IMG/VR virus record: IMGVR_UViG_3300047356_000071
Span: 1-36,074 of that record
DNA: 36,074 nt
Strand: one strand, 5' to 3'
From: a virus
Below, in pieces: positions 6,088-12,512 of this stretch (positions within the stretch are counted from its first letter, which is position 1; each line of letters begins with the position of its first letter). The notes under the pieces were generated by a model, which ran no database searches, had not been told where the DNA came from, and saw nothing but the letters and a program-made list of their open reading frames with translations. A program made the translations under genes and the position numbers.

Positions 6088-6249
6088 TTATTGGTGACTC
6101 ACATTCACTTGGTGTTGCGGAATCTGAACTTCGTGGATTAGTTTGAGGGCAAAGTTCTTAGCTGAACCCTCAGTCTTGTACCAGCGGAAGTAAAGTGTTC
6201 CAAACTCAACCCAGTCAACGCGGTAACGTCTTAGCTTTTCTATTTTCAT
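6088..6249 (-). CDS. Small hypothetical protein (53 residues)
   Basis: The frame encodes MKIEKLRRYRVDWVEFGTLY and 33 more residues from the ATG at 6249, with GGAG six bases upstream. It is basic at the start and aromatic in the middle (FRWYK), with no membrane segment. It is flanked on both sides by strong hairpins, giving a regular gene-hairpin-gene layout in this unit. No family recognised. The fold could be a small beta-rich domain, a guess based on the alternating pattern. Confidence 0.6.
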   Translation of the reverse strand: MKIEKLRRYRVDWVEFGTLYFRWYKTEGSAKNFALKLIHEVQIPQHQVNVSHQ

Positions 6250-6269
6250 AGTCGTCTCCAGTTCGAAGC

Positions 6270-6291
6270 GGCTGGAGCCGAAGCTCCAGCC
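6270..6291 (-). terminator. UUCG tetraloop hairpin after DNIVLL copy 2
   Basis: On the leftward transcript GGCTGGAGC pairs with GCTCCAGCC (perfect 9 bp) around a TTCG loop, an extra-stable tetraloop, ten bases past the stop of the second DNIVLL gene. There is no U-tract afterwards, so it probably protects the 3' end of the upstream message or partly ends transcription. Confidence 0.55.
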
Positions 6292-6301
6292 TAGGTTAAG
6301 G

Positions 6302-6664
6302 TTAAAGCAACACGATGTTGTCGTTTTGCTTGGCGGTCGGTGCGGTTGGGTTGACTAGGTCAAGCCTTGGCTTGCCCCACTTTCCAGCTTTTACAACCGG
6401 CTGGAATCCCGCTTTCAGAGCTTTTTCCAGTTCAGCTGGCTTCAGGTTTTCACCGTCTTTCAACTTCTGGTTTACATCTTTGATGTAAAAGCTCCAGCGG
6501 TCTATCGACCCTTTGTTTGCCTTGCCAGCGTCAACCACCAGTTTAGCAACCGCATCAGCGTCTTGTGCTGAATACTTACCATCAACCGCTTTAGCTAAGC
6601 TGATAACCTTTGTTCCCTTGTCGAACTTGACATTGAAACGACCTTCGAAAATACGTGTCTGCAT
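6302..6664 (-). CDS. DNIVLL-tail protein, copy 2
   Basis: A 120-residue protein from the ATG at 6664 (MQTRIFEGRFNVKFDKGTKV). That start is chosen because AAGGAG lies six bases upstream, while the in-frame start at 6682 has none. It is a paralog of the product of 4852-5217, sharing the FxKGT, GKYxA, RWxFYIxxVNQxL and AGKWGKP blocks and the identical DNIVLL end. It is the first gene of the leftward unit beyond the divergent control region, so it is probably strongly or early expressed. Function is unknown. The conserved acidic-hydrophobic tip suggests it docks onto another protein. A single-stranded DNA-binding role is one possibility but is unproven. Confidence 0.85.
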   Translation of the reverse strand: MQTRIFEGRFNVKFDKGTKVISLAKAVDGKYSAQDADAVAKLVVDAGKANKGSIDRWSFYIKDVNQKLKDGENLKPAELEKALKAGFQPVVKAGKWGKPRLDLVNPTAPTAKQNDNIVLL

Positions 6665-6754
6665 GACACACTCCTTATACACCTACGATTTCAAACAGCG
6701 TGGCGGTGTAGGCTTCCCCGCCCGCCGTCGTTGCCGTTCATCAGCAACAACTAC

Positions 6755-6783
6755 ATACAAGCATAACCTGACATAGATGTCAA
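6755..6783 (-). promoter_or_regulatory. Candidate leftward promoter with overlapping inverted repeat
   Basis: On the minus strand TTGACA (6783-6778) is followed after 17 bases by TTGTAT (6760-6755). The -35 lies within the inverted repeat TGACAT-AG-ATGTCA (6769-6782), a candidate operator. This promoter would drive the DNIVLL copy 2 gene about 90 bases downstream. Confidence 0.45.
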
Positions 6784-6818
6784 GTTAGCCTAGTTTTAGG
6801 CAGTTTTGCTAGGGCTTG

Positions 6819-6846
6819 CGCGTCGCCTATCGCGTCGCCTATCGCG
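6819..6846 (+). repeat. 12-bp GC-rich tandem repeat
   Basis: CGCGTCGCCTAT is present twice in exact tandem (6819-6830, 6831-6842), followed by CGCG. It is far more CpG-rich than its surroundings and lies about 160 bases ahead of the terminase genes. It could be part of a packaging-initiation site or a protein-binding site. The rest of 6665-6999 holds promoters, repeats and a G6/C6 pair (6865-6871 and 6893-6898), with no convincing larger gene. Confidence 0.5.
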
Positions 6847-6874
6847 CACTCACACGCAGGCAGGAGGGGGGCAC

Positions 6875-6949
6875 ATGGATTATTTTTTGCAACCCCCCGC
6901 CCATATAAGTAAACCTCACATAACAAGACCCCAAAAAATAAAGATGTAA
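6875..6949 (+). CDS. Possible 24-residue leader peptide
   Basis: A short frame starts at the ATG at 6875 (MDYFLQPPAHISKPHITRPQ) after an unusually strong AGGAGGGGGG sequence, and stops at 6949, about 50 bases ahead of the small terminase. It could be a leader peptide of the rightward unit, or the purine run may have another purpose. It would need a promoter upstream of 6860, and none is obvious. Confidence 0.2.
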   Translation: MDYFLQPPAHISKPHITRPQKIKM

Positions 6950-6963
6950 AGTTAGCATAATGC

Positions 6964-6993
6964 TTGACAGCTCCGTAACTTACAGACTAGGAT
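6964..6993 (+). promoter_or_regulatory. Candidate rightward late promoter
   Basis: TTGACA (6964-6969), an 18-base spacer and TAGGAT (6988-6993) form a sigma-70-type promoter immediately ahead of the small terminase gene. The predicted transcript would start within a few bases of the ATG at 7000, implying a leaderless or nearly leaderless message. Confidence 0.45.
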
Positions 6994-6999
6994 TGCCTC

Positions 7000-7506
7000 A
7001 TGGATACGTTACCGCTTAAACATACCAAGTGGTCTGATCGCTTAGCGATGGACATGGCACTGATGCTAGAAGGAAGCGGCGAGACTTTGGATGAAGTCAA
7101 AGATCGCCACAGCCTGAAGGTAGAAGAGCTGCTTGTATTTAATAAAGACCCTGTGTTTTTGAAAAAGGTCGAGTCTTACCGCGACGAAGTTCGTGAAAAA
7201 GGTATGACGTTTAAACTTAAAGCCAGAGCACAGGCGGAAGAACTCTTAACAACAAGTTGGACTTTGATCCACAGCCCAGATGTTTCTGCGGCTGTAAAAG
7301 CTGATCTTATTAAGTCTACTGTTAAGTGGGGCGGCTTAGAGCCTAAGAACGAAGTAAACGCGGAGGGTGCAAGTGGCGGAGTTAAAATTACAATTAACCT
7401 CGGGGGTCAAGACTTCCCAGCGACTGTCGTTGATCACGAACCTATTGACGAAGTTTACACAGAAGGAGAAGGGGCAGAAGATGGCAACCTTCTCAACACT
7501 GGATGA
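7000..7506 (+). CDS. terS: Terminase small subunit (likely)
   Basis: A 168-residue protein, the first gene of the rightward late unit, two small genes ahead of the large terminase. The N-terminal half has the look of a helix-turn-helix DNA-recognition domain (about residues 12-50, with SGETLDEVKDRHSLKVEELL), followed by long charged helices (55-115) that in small terminases build the oligomeric ring. The C-terminal tail is acidic, as often needed to dock on the large subunit. Small terminases recognise the packaging site and regulate the motor. The call rests on position, size and architecture, not on a diagnostic motif. Only a weak AGGA precedes the ATG at 7000. Confidence 0.75.
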   Translation: MDTLPLKHTKWSDRLAMDMALMLEGSGETLDEVKDRHSLKVEELLVFNKDPVFLKKVESYRDEVREKGMTFKLKARAQAEELLTTSWTLIHSPDVSAAVKADLIKSTVKWGGLEPKNEVNAEGASGGVKITINLGGQDFPATVVDHEPIDEVYTEGEGAEDGNLLNTG

Positions 7507-7768
7507 GTGCGAGCGCTGTGCGGCAATTTTGCTGCAGCTGAACGTACGTTATAAGCAGAAGATCCGAAGAAAGAAGAATGTGGAAAAACCTTATGCAGTA
7601 ATACTTCTTGATAATGTTGATCTTCTGCTTGCTCAAACTGAAGTGTCTGAGCAGTGTCCGCATTGCGGGGAGAACACTATAGAGTATCAGTGGTGTAAGT
7701 ATTGTGGGGATATAACACATTTAGATGAGTATGAGTCATATGCTAATAAGATGGGATGGCACGGGTAA
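7481..7768 (+). CDS. Zinc-ribbon-like small protein between terminase genes
   Basis: A 95-residue protein from the ATG at 7481 (MATFSTLDECERCAAILLQL), chosen because GGAG lies upstream and it overlaps the end of the small terminase by only 26 bases. The longer frame from 7367 would lie deep inside that gene. The C-terminal half contains a CPHC...CKYC pair, a likely zinc ribbon, and an N-terminal CERC pair is also present. The protein is charged and soluble. A nucleic-acid-binding or packaging-accessory role is suggested by location and zinc ribbon. No family recognised. Confidence 0.75.
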   Translation: MATFSTLDECERCAAILLQLNVRYKQKIRRKKNVEKPYAVILLDNVDLLLAQTEVSEQCPHCGENTIEYQWCKYCGDITHLDEYESYANKMGWHG

Positions 7769-7781
7769 GAACGCGGCCAAC

Positions 7782-7928
7782 ATGACAGTAGAAGAATTTG
7801 CGTTGGAGCTGCAGCGTATAAAGCACAGGACGTTGTATATTGATACGACTGCTGCTGGGCGAGACGCGGCTAAACGTACGCGCAGTTATAGGAATGCTAG
7901 GCGGGGAGCGTTTGGCAAATGGCATTAG
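7782..7928 (+). CDS. Small basic protein ahead of large terminase
   Basis: A 48-residue basic protein starting MTVEEFALELQRIKHRTLYI at 7782 and ending with an Arg-rich stretch (AAKRTRSYRNARRGAFGKWH). In-frame starts at 7725 and 7740 would lengthen it but overlap the zinc-ribbon gene and have no ribosome binding site. The stop overlaps the large terminase start by ten bases, consistent with coupling. The basic tail may bind DNA. No family recognised and the start is uncertain. Confidence 0.55.
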   Translation: MTVEEFALELQRIKHRTLYIDTTAAGRDAAKRTRSYRNARRGAFGKWH

Positions 7929-9304
7929 ATATTAACTTTACACCATCACGAACTGCAGCGAAGTTTATGCAGTCAGACTCTAAGATGCGTGTACTGATGG
8001 GGCCGGTTGGGTCTGGTAAATCTGTTGCAAGTTGTTTTGAGATTGTGCGTCGGGCGAGTGCGCAGGAGCCGAACGAACAAGGTATACGTAAATCGCGGTG
8101 CGCTGTTGTGCGTGAGACTGTACGCCAGCTAACAGATACTACAATTAAAACGTTTCTTGATTGGTTCCCACCTGGGGTGTGCGGCCAGTTCATGCGGACG
8201 ACCAAGACATACTTCTTTAAGGTTGGCGATGTTGAGTGCGAGATTATGTTTCGTGCGCTCGATGATGCTGACGATGTTGCAAACTTGAACTCTCTTGAGC
8301 TTACCTTCGCGTGGTTTAACGAGTGTAGGGATATCAACGCCGAAATCGTAGACGCGATGTCTAAACGTATCGGGCGTTTTCCATCTAAGAAAGATGGCGG
8401 GCCTTCTTGGTTTGGTATGTGGGGTGACACTAACCCCCCGACTATGGACACATGGTGGTATTATCAGATGGAGCACTTAGACGCTAAGGATGGCGTCAGT
8501 TATAATGACAACGGGTGGGATGTGTTTAAGCAACCGTCCGGACGTAGCACTTTTGCAGAGAATGTGGAGAACTTACCAGATGGATATTATGACACCCAAG
8601 GGCGCAGCGAAGAATATATACGGGTCTTCATTGACGGAGAGTACGGACTTAGCTCCGCAGGTCAGCCAGTCTATAAGTATTTCAGACCGGACTATCACAT
8701 GGCTGGGGAGACTTTGCGTCCTATTCTCAATGGGGTGCGTCCTATCGTTATCGGTATGGATTTGGGGTTGACTCCAGCAGCAGTAATCGGGCAACAAGAT
8801 CCTCGCGGGCGAGTCCTAATTCTCGATGAGGCAGTGTCTTTTGACATGGGGGTTCAGAGATTCGTCCGCACGATTCTCAAACCTATGGTATACGAACGAT
8901 TTAGCGGTGCGCCGATCCTTGTGGTTGTTGACCCAGCTGGTATTCAGCGTGCCCAGACAGATGAACGATCAGCGGTTGACATCATTAAAGCCGAAGGGTT
9001 TAGGGTCATACCGGCAAAAACAAACAATGTGTCAGCAAGATTGTCTTCAGTAGATGATTATCTTATGCGTCATGTGGACGGCGATAGCGCGTTCCTACTT
9101 GACCCTAAGTGCTCACAACTTAAAGCAGCTATGATGGGTGGGTATAGGTTCCACCATAAGAATGGCAACATTGACAAAAATAATCATTCCCACGTAGCTG
9201 AAGCTTTACAATACTTTATGTTACATGTAGCGACAGCTGGCGAGGGTTCTTTCATGCCTATGCGGCGGGAAGTTAAAAGGGTTGCAGCATCAGGTTGGAC
9301 TTGA
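7919..9304 (+). CDS. terL: Terminase large subunit
   Basis: The protein has 461 residues and combines the packaging ATPase with the headful/cos nuclease. Walker A is GPVGSGKS (residues 28-35). The Walker B region is LTFAWFNE (128-135) with Glu135 as the likely catalytic carboxylate. The position normally held by Asp is Asn. The RNase H-like nuclease has Asp281 (MDLGLTP), Asp338 (VVVDPAG) and a C-terminal HVAEAL (Glu428), matching the usual three acidic metal ligands. It docks on the portal vertex and pumps DNA into the procapsid using ATP. It overlaps the preceding small gene and is followed by a terminator. The call is secure. Confidence 0.95.
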   Translation: MALDINFTPSRTAAKFMQSDSKMRVLMGPVGSGKSVASCFEIVRRASAQEPNEQGIRKSRCAVVRETVRQLTDTTIKTFLDWFPPGVCGQFMRTTKTYFFKVGDVECEIMFRALDDADDVANLNSLELTFAWFNECRDINAEIVDAMSKRIGRFPSKKDGGPSWFGMWGDTNPPTMDTWWYYQMEHLDAKDGVSYNDNGWDVFKQPSGRSTFAENVENLPDGYYDTQGRSEEYIRVFIDGEYGLSSAGQPVYKYFRPDYHMAGETLRPILNGVRPIVIGMDLGLTPAAVIGQQDPRGRVLILDEAVSFDMGVQRFVRTILKPMVYERFSGAPILVVVDPAGIQRAQTDERSAVDIIKAEGFRVIPAKTNNVSARLSSVDDYLMRHVDGDSAFLLDPKCSQLKAAMMGGYRFHHKNGNIDKNNHSHVAEALQYFMLHVATAGEGSFMPMRREVKRVAASGWT

Positions 9305-9351
9305 TATATTGTTGGTGTCATTGAGACATCCTTCATAGTTACCTAAACTTA

Positions 9352-9388
9352 CCCTCTACGGATTGTCCCCGTAGGGGGTATTTTCTTT
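9352..9388 (+). terminator. Rho-independent terminator after terL
   Basis: CCCTCTACGG (9352-9361) and CCGTAGGGGG (9369-9378) form a 10-bp stem with one G-U pair and a 7-base loop, followed by TATTTTCTTT. This separates the terminase unit from the virion structural unit. Confidence 0.75.
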
Positions 9389-9390
9389 AC

Positions 9391-9419
9391 TTGCGTAAGA
9401 ACTTATTGCCATGTATAAA
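9391..9419 (+). promoter_or_regulatory. Candidate promoter for the structural genes
   Basis: TTGCGT (9391-9396), a 17-base spacer and TATAAA (9414-9419) directly follow the terminator and precede the first gene of the structural unit by about 30 bases. The position between a terminator and a ribosome binding site makes it credible. Confidence 0.5.
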
Positions 9420-9451
9420 TAAAAGTGTACACTTACTGCAGGAGTGTGAGT

Positions 9452-9655
9452 ATGAATAAAAACGGAATGCCATGTGGTTGTGGCTGTGGAAGTAAACCTT
9501 ACGTAGTCTATTCGGACAATCCGAAGATGGATACTAGCGGTATGGCCCAACGTAAAGTACGCCAGTACAAATCTGGCGGGTATGTCTACTCAGATAAAAA
9601 CGACCCCGACACCAGAGTTGACATGGACGATATTGATGATGAGGAGCGTATGTAA
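9452..9655 (+). CDS. Small Cys-rich hypothetical protein
   Basis: A 67-residue protein from the ATG at 9452, chosen because AGGAG lies ten bases upstream, whereas the in-frame start at 9425 lies in the promoter region. The N-terminus has a CGCGCG-type cluster (three cysteines within MNKNGMPCGCGCGSKPYVVY). The middle has a KSGGYVYSDK segment and the tail is acidic (DMDDIDDEER). Its stop overlaps the next start by one base (TAATG). No family recognised. A virion-associated or metal-binding role is possible. Confidence 0.65.
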   Translation: MNKNGMPCGCGCGSKPYVVYSDNPKMDTSGMAQRKVRQYKSGGYVYSDKNDPDTRVDMDDIDDEERM

Positions 9656-10209
9656 TGGCAAAGATTATTGACACGCGTAAAGACGGGCGCGGCCTTAAGT
9701 ACACAGCATATGATTCAAAGCTGGTAGACTACGCTAAAGCTCCTGGCACTGGGTTAGACCCAGATAAAAAATTTAAGATTGGTAAGCCTAAAGTTCTAGA
9801 GCGCCCTGGGGATGTTGAGTATTTTGGCTCTGAGTTCAAAGATGCAGCGCAGAAGCTTGCTACTGAGCGTGAAGAAGCTTACAGACGACGCCAAACAAAC
9901 GAATATATCCGAGCTGGCGCTAAAGCTCCTGGGGATAGAGTAAGTAAATCTGTATCGAATGTGCGAATCGGTCAGCTACGCGGCGAAGGTTTTACTGCTG
10001 CGAACAGGGCTGCTAAGCAGGCTGAGCGTATGCAGCAAGTGGGTGCACAGCGTGCGGCATTGGTCGAAAGAGGCCAGCAGAGTATGACAAATATGAACCC
10101 AACAGCTAATCTCAGAACGGCGACTAAAGGTTTTGCCAAACTAGCAGGTAATGCTTCTGAAGGGCTAACTACTTTCCGTGATAAGAAAGATGATGAGGGG
10201 CTTGCTTAA
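9655..10209 (+). CDS. Hypothetical protein preceding portal
   Basis: A 184-residue, very basic and Ala/Gln-rich protein with no membrane segment. The N-terminal third has GKPKVLERPGDVEYFGSEFK and the rest is probably a long helix (about residues 60-150). It overlaps the preceding stop and the portal start by one base each, so it is translated in a coupled chain and probably made in amounts similar to portal. It may be a head-completion or portal-associated protein, suggested by location alone. No family recognised. Confidence 0.7.
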   Translation: MAKIIDTRKDGRGLKYTAYDSKLVDYAKAPGTGLDPDKKFKIGKPKVLERPGDVEYFGSEFKDAAQKLATEREEAYRRRQTNEYIRAGAKAPGDRVSKSVSNVRIGQLRGEGFTAANRAAKQAERMQQVGAQRAALVERGQQSMTNMNPTANLRTATKGFAKLAGNASEGLTTFRDKKDDEGLA

Positions 10210-12257
10210 TGCTACAGGTGATAGGAAATGCTGAGTTACGTAAGCGTGAGCAAGAAGTTGTAGATAAAGAACTTGCTGCTCGCCAGAATGATTCTGTAGT
10301 TCTAGGCCTTACAGGGCATCTACGCCATTGCTGGGACGCAGCACGACAAGCTAAAAAACCTATCGAAAATATTATGCTTCGCGGATTACGGCAGCGTAAC
10401 GGCGAATACGAAGCAGATAAACTACGCGATATCCACGAGCAGGGCGGTTCTGACATCTATATGGGTGTCACAGAAGTTAAATGCCGTGCGGCGGAGAGCT
10501 GGCTTCGTGACATACTGCTTGATACTGGAACACCTCCTTGGGGGCTAAATCCTACACCTATTCCAGATTTATCTCCTGATCAGACTATGGAACTACAAAA
10601 CGCTTTTGCAGCGGTAGTTACACGTATTGTTGAGAATGAAGGTAGAGCGCCAAACGCCGACGAAATGGTCGAGCTAAAAGAAATGGTAGGCCAAGAGTAT
10701 AGGTTTAAGCTGCTTGAAGCTGCAGATAATCGCGCCCAGAAGATGACTATTAAGATCGCAGACCAGTTTGCACAAGGCGGTTGGGCTGATTCGTTTAATG
10801 AATTTATTACTGATTTAGTAACTTACCCGTGTGCTTTTGTTAAAGGGCCAGTTGTTCGCAGGCAGCGTAAGCTAGGCTGGACTAAAGGTGCTGACGGAAA
10901 GACTATTGTTGAAGCAACTGAAATTATTGCCCCTGAGTTTGAACGGGTTGACCCCTTTAGGATTTACCCAGAGCCAGGAATTTCTACAGTAAACGAGGGG
11001 TATATTTTTGAGCATCACCCCCTAAGCCGTACGGAGCTAGCTGATCTTGTTGGCGTACCTGGGTACGATGACGATGCTATACGCAAGGTACTGGACATTG
11101 GCAACGGCTCAAGCTGGATCAATGAAGATGTTGAGTTAACTAAAGACGAAGAAGAACGTAAGTTCCATACGTTCAATAAACCTACCGAGACATTTGATGC
11201 CCTAGAGTTTTGGGGTAAAGTAACCGGCAAGATGCTTCTTGAGTGGGGTCTCGACGAAGAAGAAATTGAAGATAAGCACCGTGAATACGACGCAAATGTT
11301 TGGATTGTAGGTAATTATGTTATCAAGGCCATCCTTAACTATGACCCACTAGGAGAGAAGCCTTATGCTAAAACATCGTTTATTAAACGCCCTGGAGCAT
11401 TTTGGGGCAGCGGCATACCAGAAATTATCGAAGATATACAAAACGTCTGTAACGCGGCTGCGCGTGCTTTGGTTAACAATATGGGTATCTCTAGTGGGCC
11501 TCAAGTTGAGGTTAATCTTGAGCGTATCCCGCCGAATGAAGACATCACTCAACTTCATCCGTGGAAAATCTGGCAAGTAATGAATGACCCGCTGGGGTCA
11601 AGCGCTCCTGCAGTTAGGTTTACACAGCCTGATGACAACGCAAACACACTACTAGGCGTATACGATAAGTTTAGTAAGTTAGCCGACGATCATTCAGGAA
11701 TACCTTCCTACGTGTATGGCGACCTTAACGTCCAGGGGGCGGGACGTACTTCGTCTGGCTTATCTATGCTTATGGGTGCAGCCGGTAAAGGTATCCGACA
11801 AGTTGTTATGCACATCGACAGTGATGTGATCAAACCAATCGTTCACCGCCAGTTTGTTTATAATATGCGGTATGACGAAGACGAAACTATTAAAGGCGAT
11901 GTTGAGATCATGCCAAAAGGCTCGATCAACCTTGCAGTTAAAGAGACTGTTAACATCCGCCGTCTTGAATTTCTTAATGCAACCGCCAACGAAATCGACA
12001 TGGAAATCGTTGGTAAAGAAGGCCGCTCAGCGATTCTTCGTGAAGTGGCTAAAGGGTTGCAAATGCCTGTGGACGACATCATTCCGTCTAGGGAGAAGGA
12101 AGGCTATATGACTCGTATGTCAGCTAAAATGCAGTTGGAGGCCGCTAAGGCCGAACAGCCTGCTGGCGGCGGCACACCGACATTGCCTGACGGAACCCCT
12201 AAAGGTGGGCAGGATGCGAACACAGTTAGTAACCGCGACACAGGAGCAGCAGGATGA
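10209..12257 (+). CDS. Portal protein
   Basis: A 682-residue protein in the position of portal, after terminase and before scaffold and capsid genes. It has the features of large podovirus portals: an acidic helical N-terminus, a DPFRIYPEP segment (about residues 245-255), a central region with IPEIIEDIQNVCNAAARALV (the long helix that lines the channel, about 400-425), and a C-terminal stem/barrel region ending in a Gly/Pro-rich, low-complexity tail. Portals form the dodecameric ring that nucleates procapsid assembly, binds the terminase and later carries the tail. The start ATG at 10209 overlaps the preceding stop. The call is strong on length, order and sequence pattern. Confidence 0.9.
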   Translation: MLQVIGNAELRKREQEVVDKELAARQNDSVVLGLTGHLRHCWDAARQAKKPIENIMLRGLRQRNGEYEADKLRDIHEQGGSDIYMGVTEVKCRAAESWLRDILLDTGTPPWGLNPTPIPDLSPDQTMELQNAFAAVVTRIVENEGRAPNADEMVELKEMVGQEYRFKLLEAADNRAQKMTIKIADQFAQGGWADSFNEFITDLVTYPCAFVKGPVVRRQRKLGWTKGADGKTIVEATEIIAPEFERVDPFRIYPEPGISTVNEGYIFEHHPLSRTELADLVGVPGYDDDAIRKVLDIGNGSSWINEDVELTKDEEERKFHTFNKPTETFDALEFWGKVTGKMLLEWGLDEEEIEDKHREYDANVWIVGNYVIKAILNYDPLGEKPYAKTSFIKRPGAFWGSGIPEIIEDIQNVCNAAARALVNNMGISSGPQVEVNLERIPPNEDITQLHPWKIWQVMNDPLGSSAPAVRFTQPDDNANTLLGVYDKFSKLADDHSGIPSYVYGDLNVQGAGRTSSGLSMLMGAAGKGIRQVVMHIDSDVIKPIVHRQFVYNMRYDEDETIKGDVEIMPKGSINLAVKETVNIRRLEFLNATANEIDMEIVGKEGRSAILREVAKGLQMPVDDIIPSREKEGYMTRMSAKMQLEAAKAEQPAGGGTPTLPDGTPKGGQDANTVSNRDTGAAG

Positions 12258-12472
12258 TCCGGCCTACTCCTGAAGTTACTAAGGCACTAGCCGCATGTGT
12301 GAACCAATATCCGGCACTAGCTGACTGGCTAGCGGAATGGCGTCAACATGAGCTAGAGCAGCTACCTAGCGTCGCATCACAGAGCGTGGCACTCGCACAG
12401 GGGCGGTGTCAGGTTCTTACAGAGCTTTCTAAGTTCGTGAATGAGTCCCCTGAAATAGCGGCAAAGTCATAA
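12254..12472 (+). CDS. Small hypothetical protein after portal
   Basis: A 72-residue protein, probably all helical (MIRPTPEVTKALAACVNQYP onward), overlapping the portal stop by four bases (ATGA) with a purine-rich ribosome binding site inside the portal end. It has no membrane segment. Similar-sized genes between portal and scaffold are common in marine podoviruses, but I cannot assign a function. Confidence 0.7.
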   Translation: MIRPTPEVTKALAACVNQYPALADWLAEWRQHELEQLPSVASQSVALAQGRCQVLTELSKFVNESPEIAAKS

Positions 12473-12512
12473 TGACAGCTGATAATTACGCACACCGATA
12501 GGAGCGTCCAAC

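Larger units (their letters stand above)
6775..6962 (+). repeat. Direct repeat pair in the divergent control region
   Basis: AGATGTCAAGTTAGCCTAGTT (6775-6795) and AGATGTAAAGTTAGCATAATG (6942-6962) agree at 17 of 21 positions. One copy overlaps the leftward -35 and the other sits directly ahead of the rightward TTGACA, so a single regulator could bind both promoters. Confidence 0.5.
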
